Shown here piece by piece: positions 63,926-64,000 of a DNA stretch of 64,000 nt (positions within the stretch are counted from its first letter, which is position 1; each line of letters begins with the position of its first letter). A program made the position numbers and the translations under genes. The notes beneath the pieces are model-generated. The model was given only the letters and a program-made list of their open reading frames with translations, made no database searches and had not been told where the DNA came from. The stretch is taken from NCBI GenBank assembly GCA_013397935.1, contig VZRN01005377.1:681569-745568 (forward strand). Direction: 5' to 3'. Source of the DNA: Dasyornis broadbenti (lineage: Eukaryota; Chordata; Aves; Passeriformes; Dasyornithidae).

Positions 63926-64000
63926 TGAGGTAATAAACACAAAATCCAAGCACGTCTCTGAGATGTGGGGAGCTGGGTGGTGCGCAGCTGGTCCCTGGCT

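Overview
The window looks like a piece of a bird chromosome, most likely from a songbird draft assembly. The main evidence is the set of CR1 LINE copies ending in the bird-type 3' tail (octamers of the ATTCTATG kind). Several long terminal repeats (LTRs) have TG...CA ends, and four stretches of N fall inside low-complexity or LTR sequence. The songbird assignment rests on my recognition of the LTR families and is less certain than 'bird'.

I find no protein-coding gene, exon chain, tRNA or rRNA that I can support. Open frames are all short (at most about 180 codons, the longest spanning N), overlap on both strands, and lack family motifs except where they cross CR1 reverse transcriptase. I read the window as AT-rich intergenic or intronic DNA with islands of retroelements.

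Layout: 1-3519 is unique-looking AT-rich DNA. 3520-4750 is a GC-rich block that looks like a degraded LTR or retrovirus-derived repeat, followed by a minus-strand CR1 tail (4759-5025). 7424-8469 is a roughly 1-kb LTR with a 5-bp target duplication. It lies directly upstream of a long plus-strand CR1 (8530-11487), which is split by an 871-bp insert. 15632-16122 and 22648-23225 are two LTRs of one family in opposite orientations. 23272-24256 and 52076-53018 are two LTRs of a second family in the same orientation, each with an assembly gap inside. The second of these has a perfect 5-bp target duplication. Ancient, very diverged CR1 relics lie at 31015-32690 (+), 33975-35110 (-) and 40290-41265 (-). 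Younger CR1 tails lie at 27430-27568, 41731-42300, 49490-49588 and 54380-54990. An (ATCT)18 microsatellite is at 32813-32884.

The signals the repeats do not explain are a perfect 17-bp-arm hairpin (55263-55301), a 21-bp near-palindrome (12618-12638), several local tandem duplications, and a cluster of CTCF-like motifs in divergent orientation in the last kilobase (63261-63925). I did not find a new multi-gene system. The most useful leads are the CTCF-like cluster, the interrupted CR1, and the ancient CR1 relics as possible co-opted regulatory DNA.
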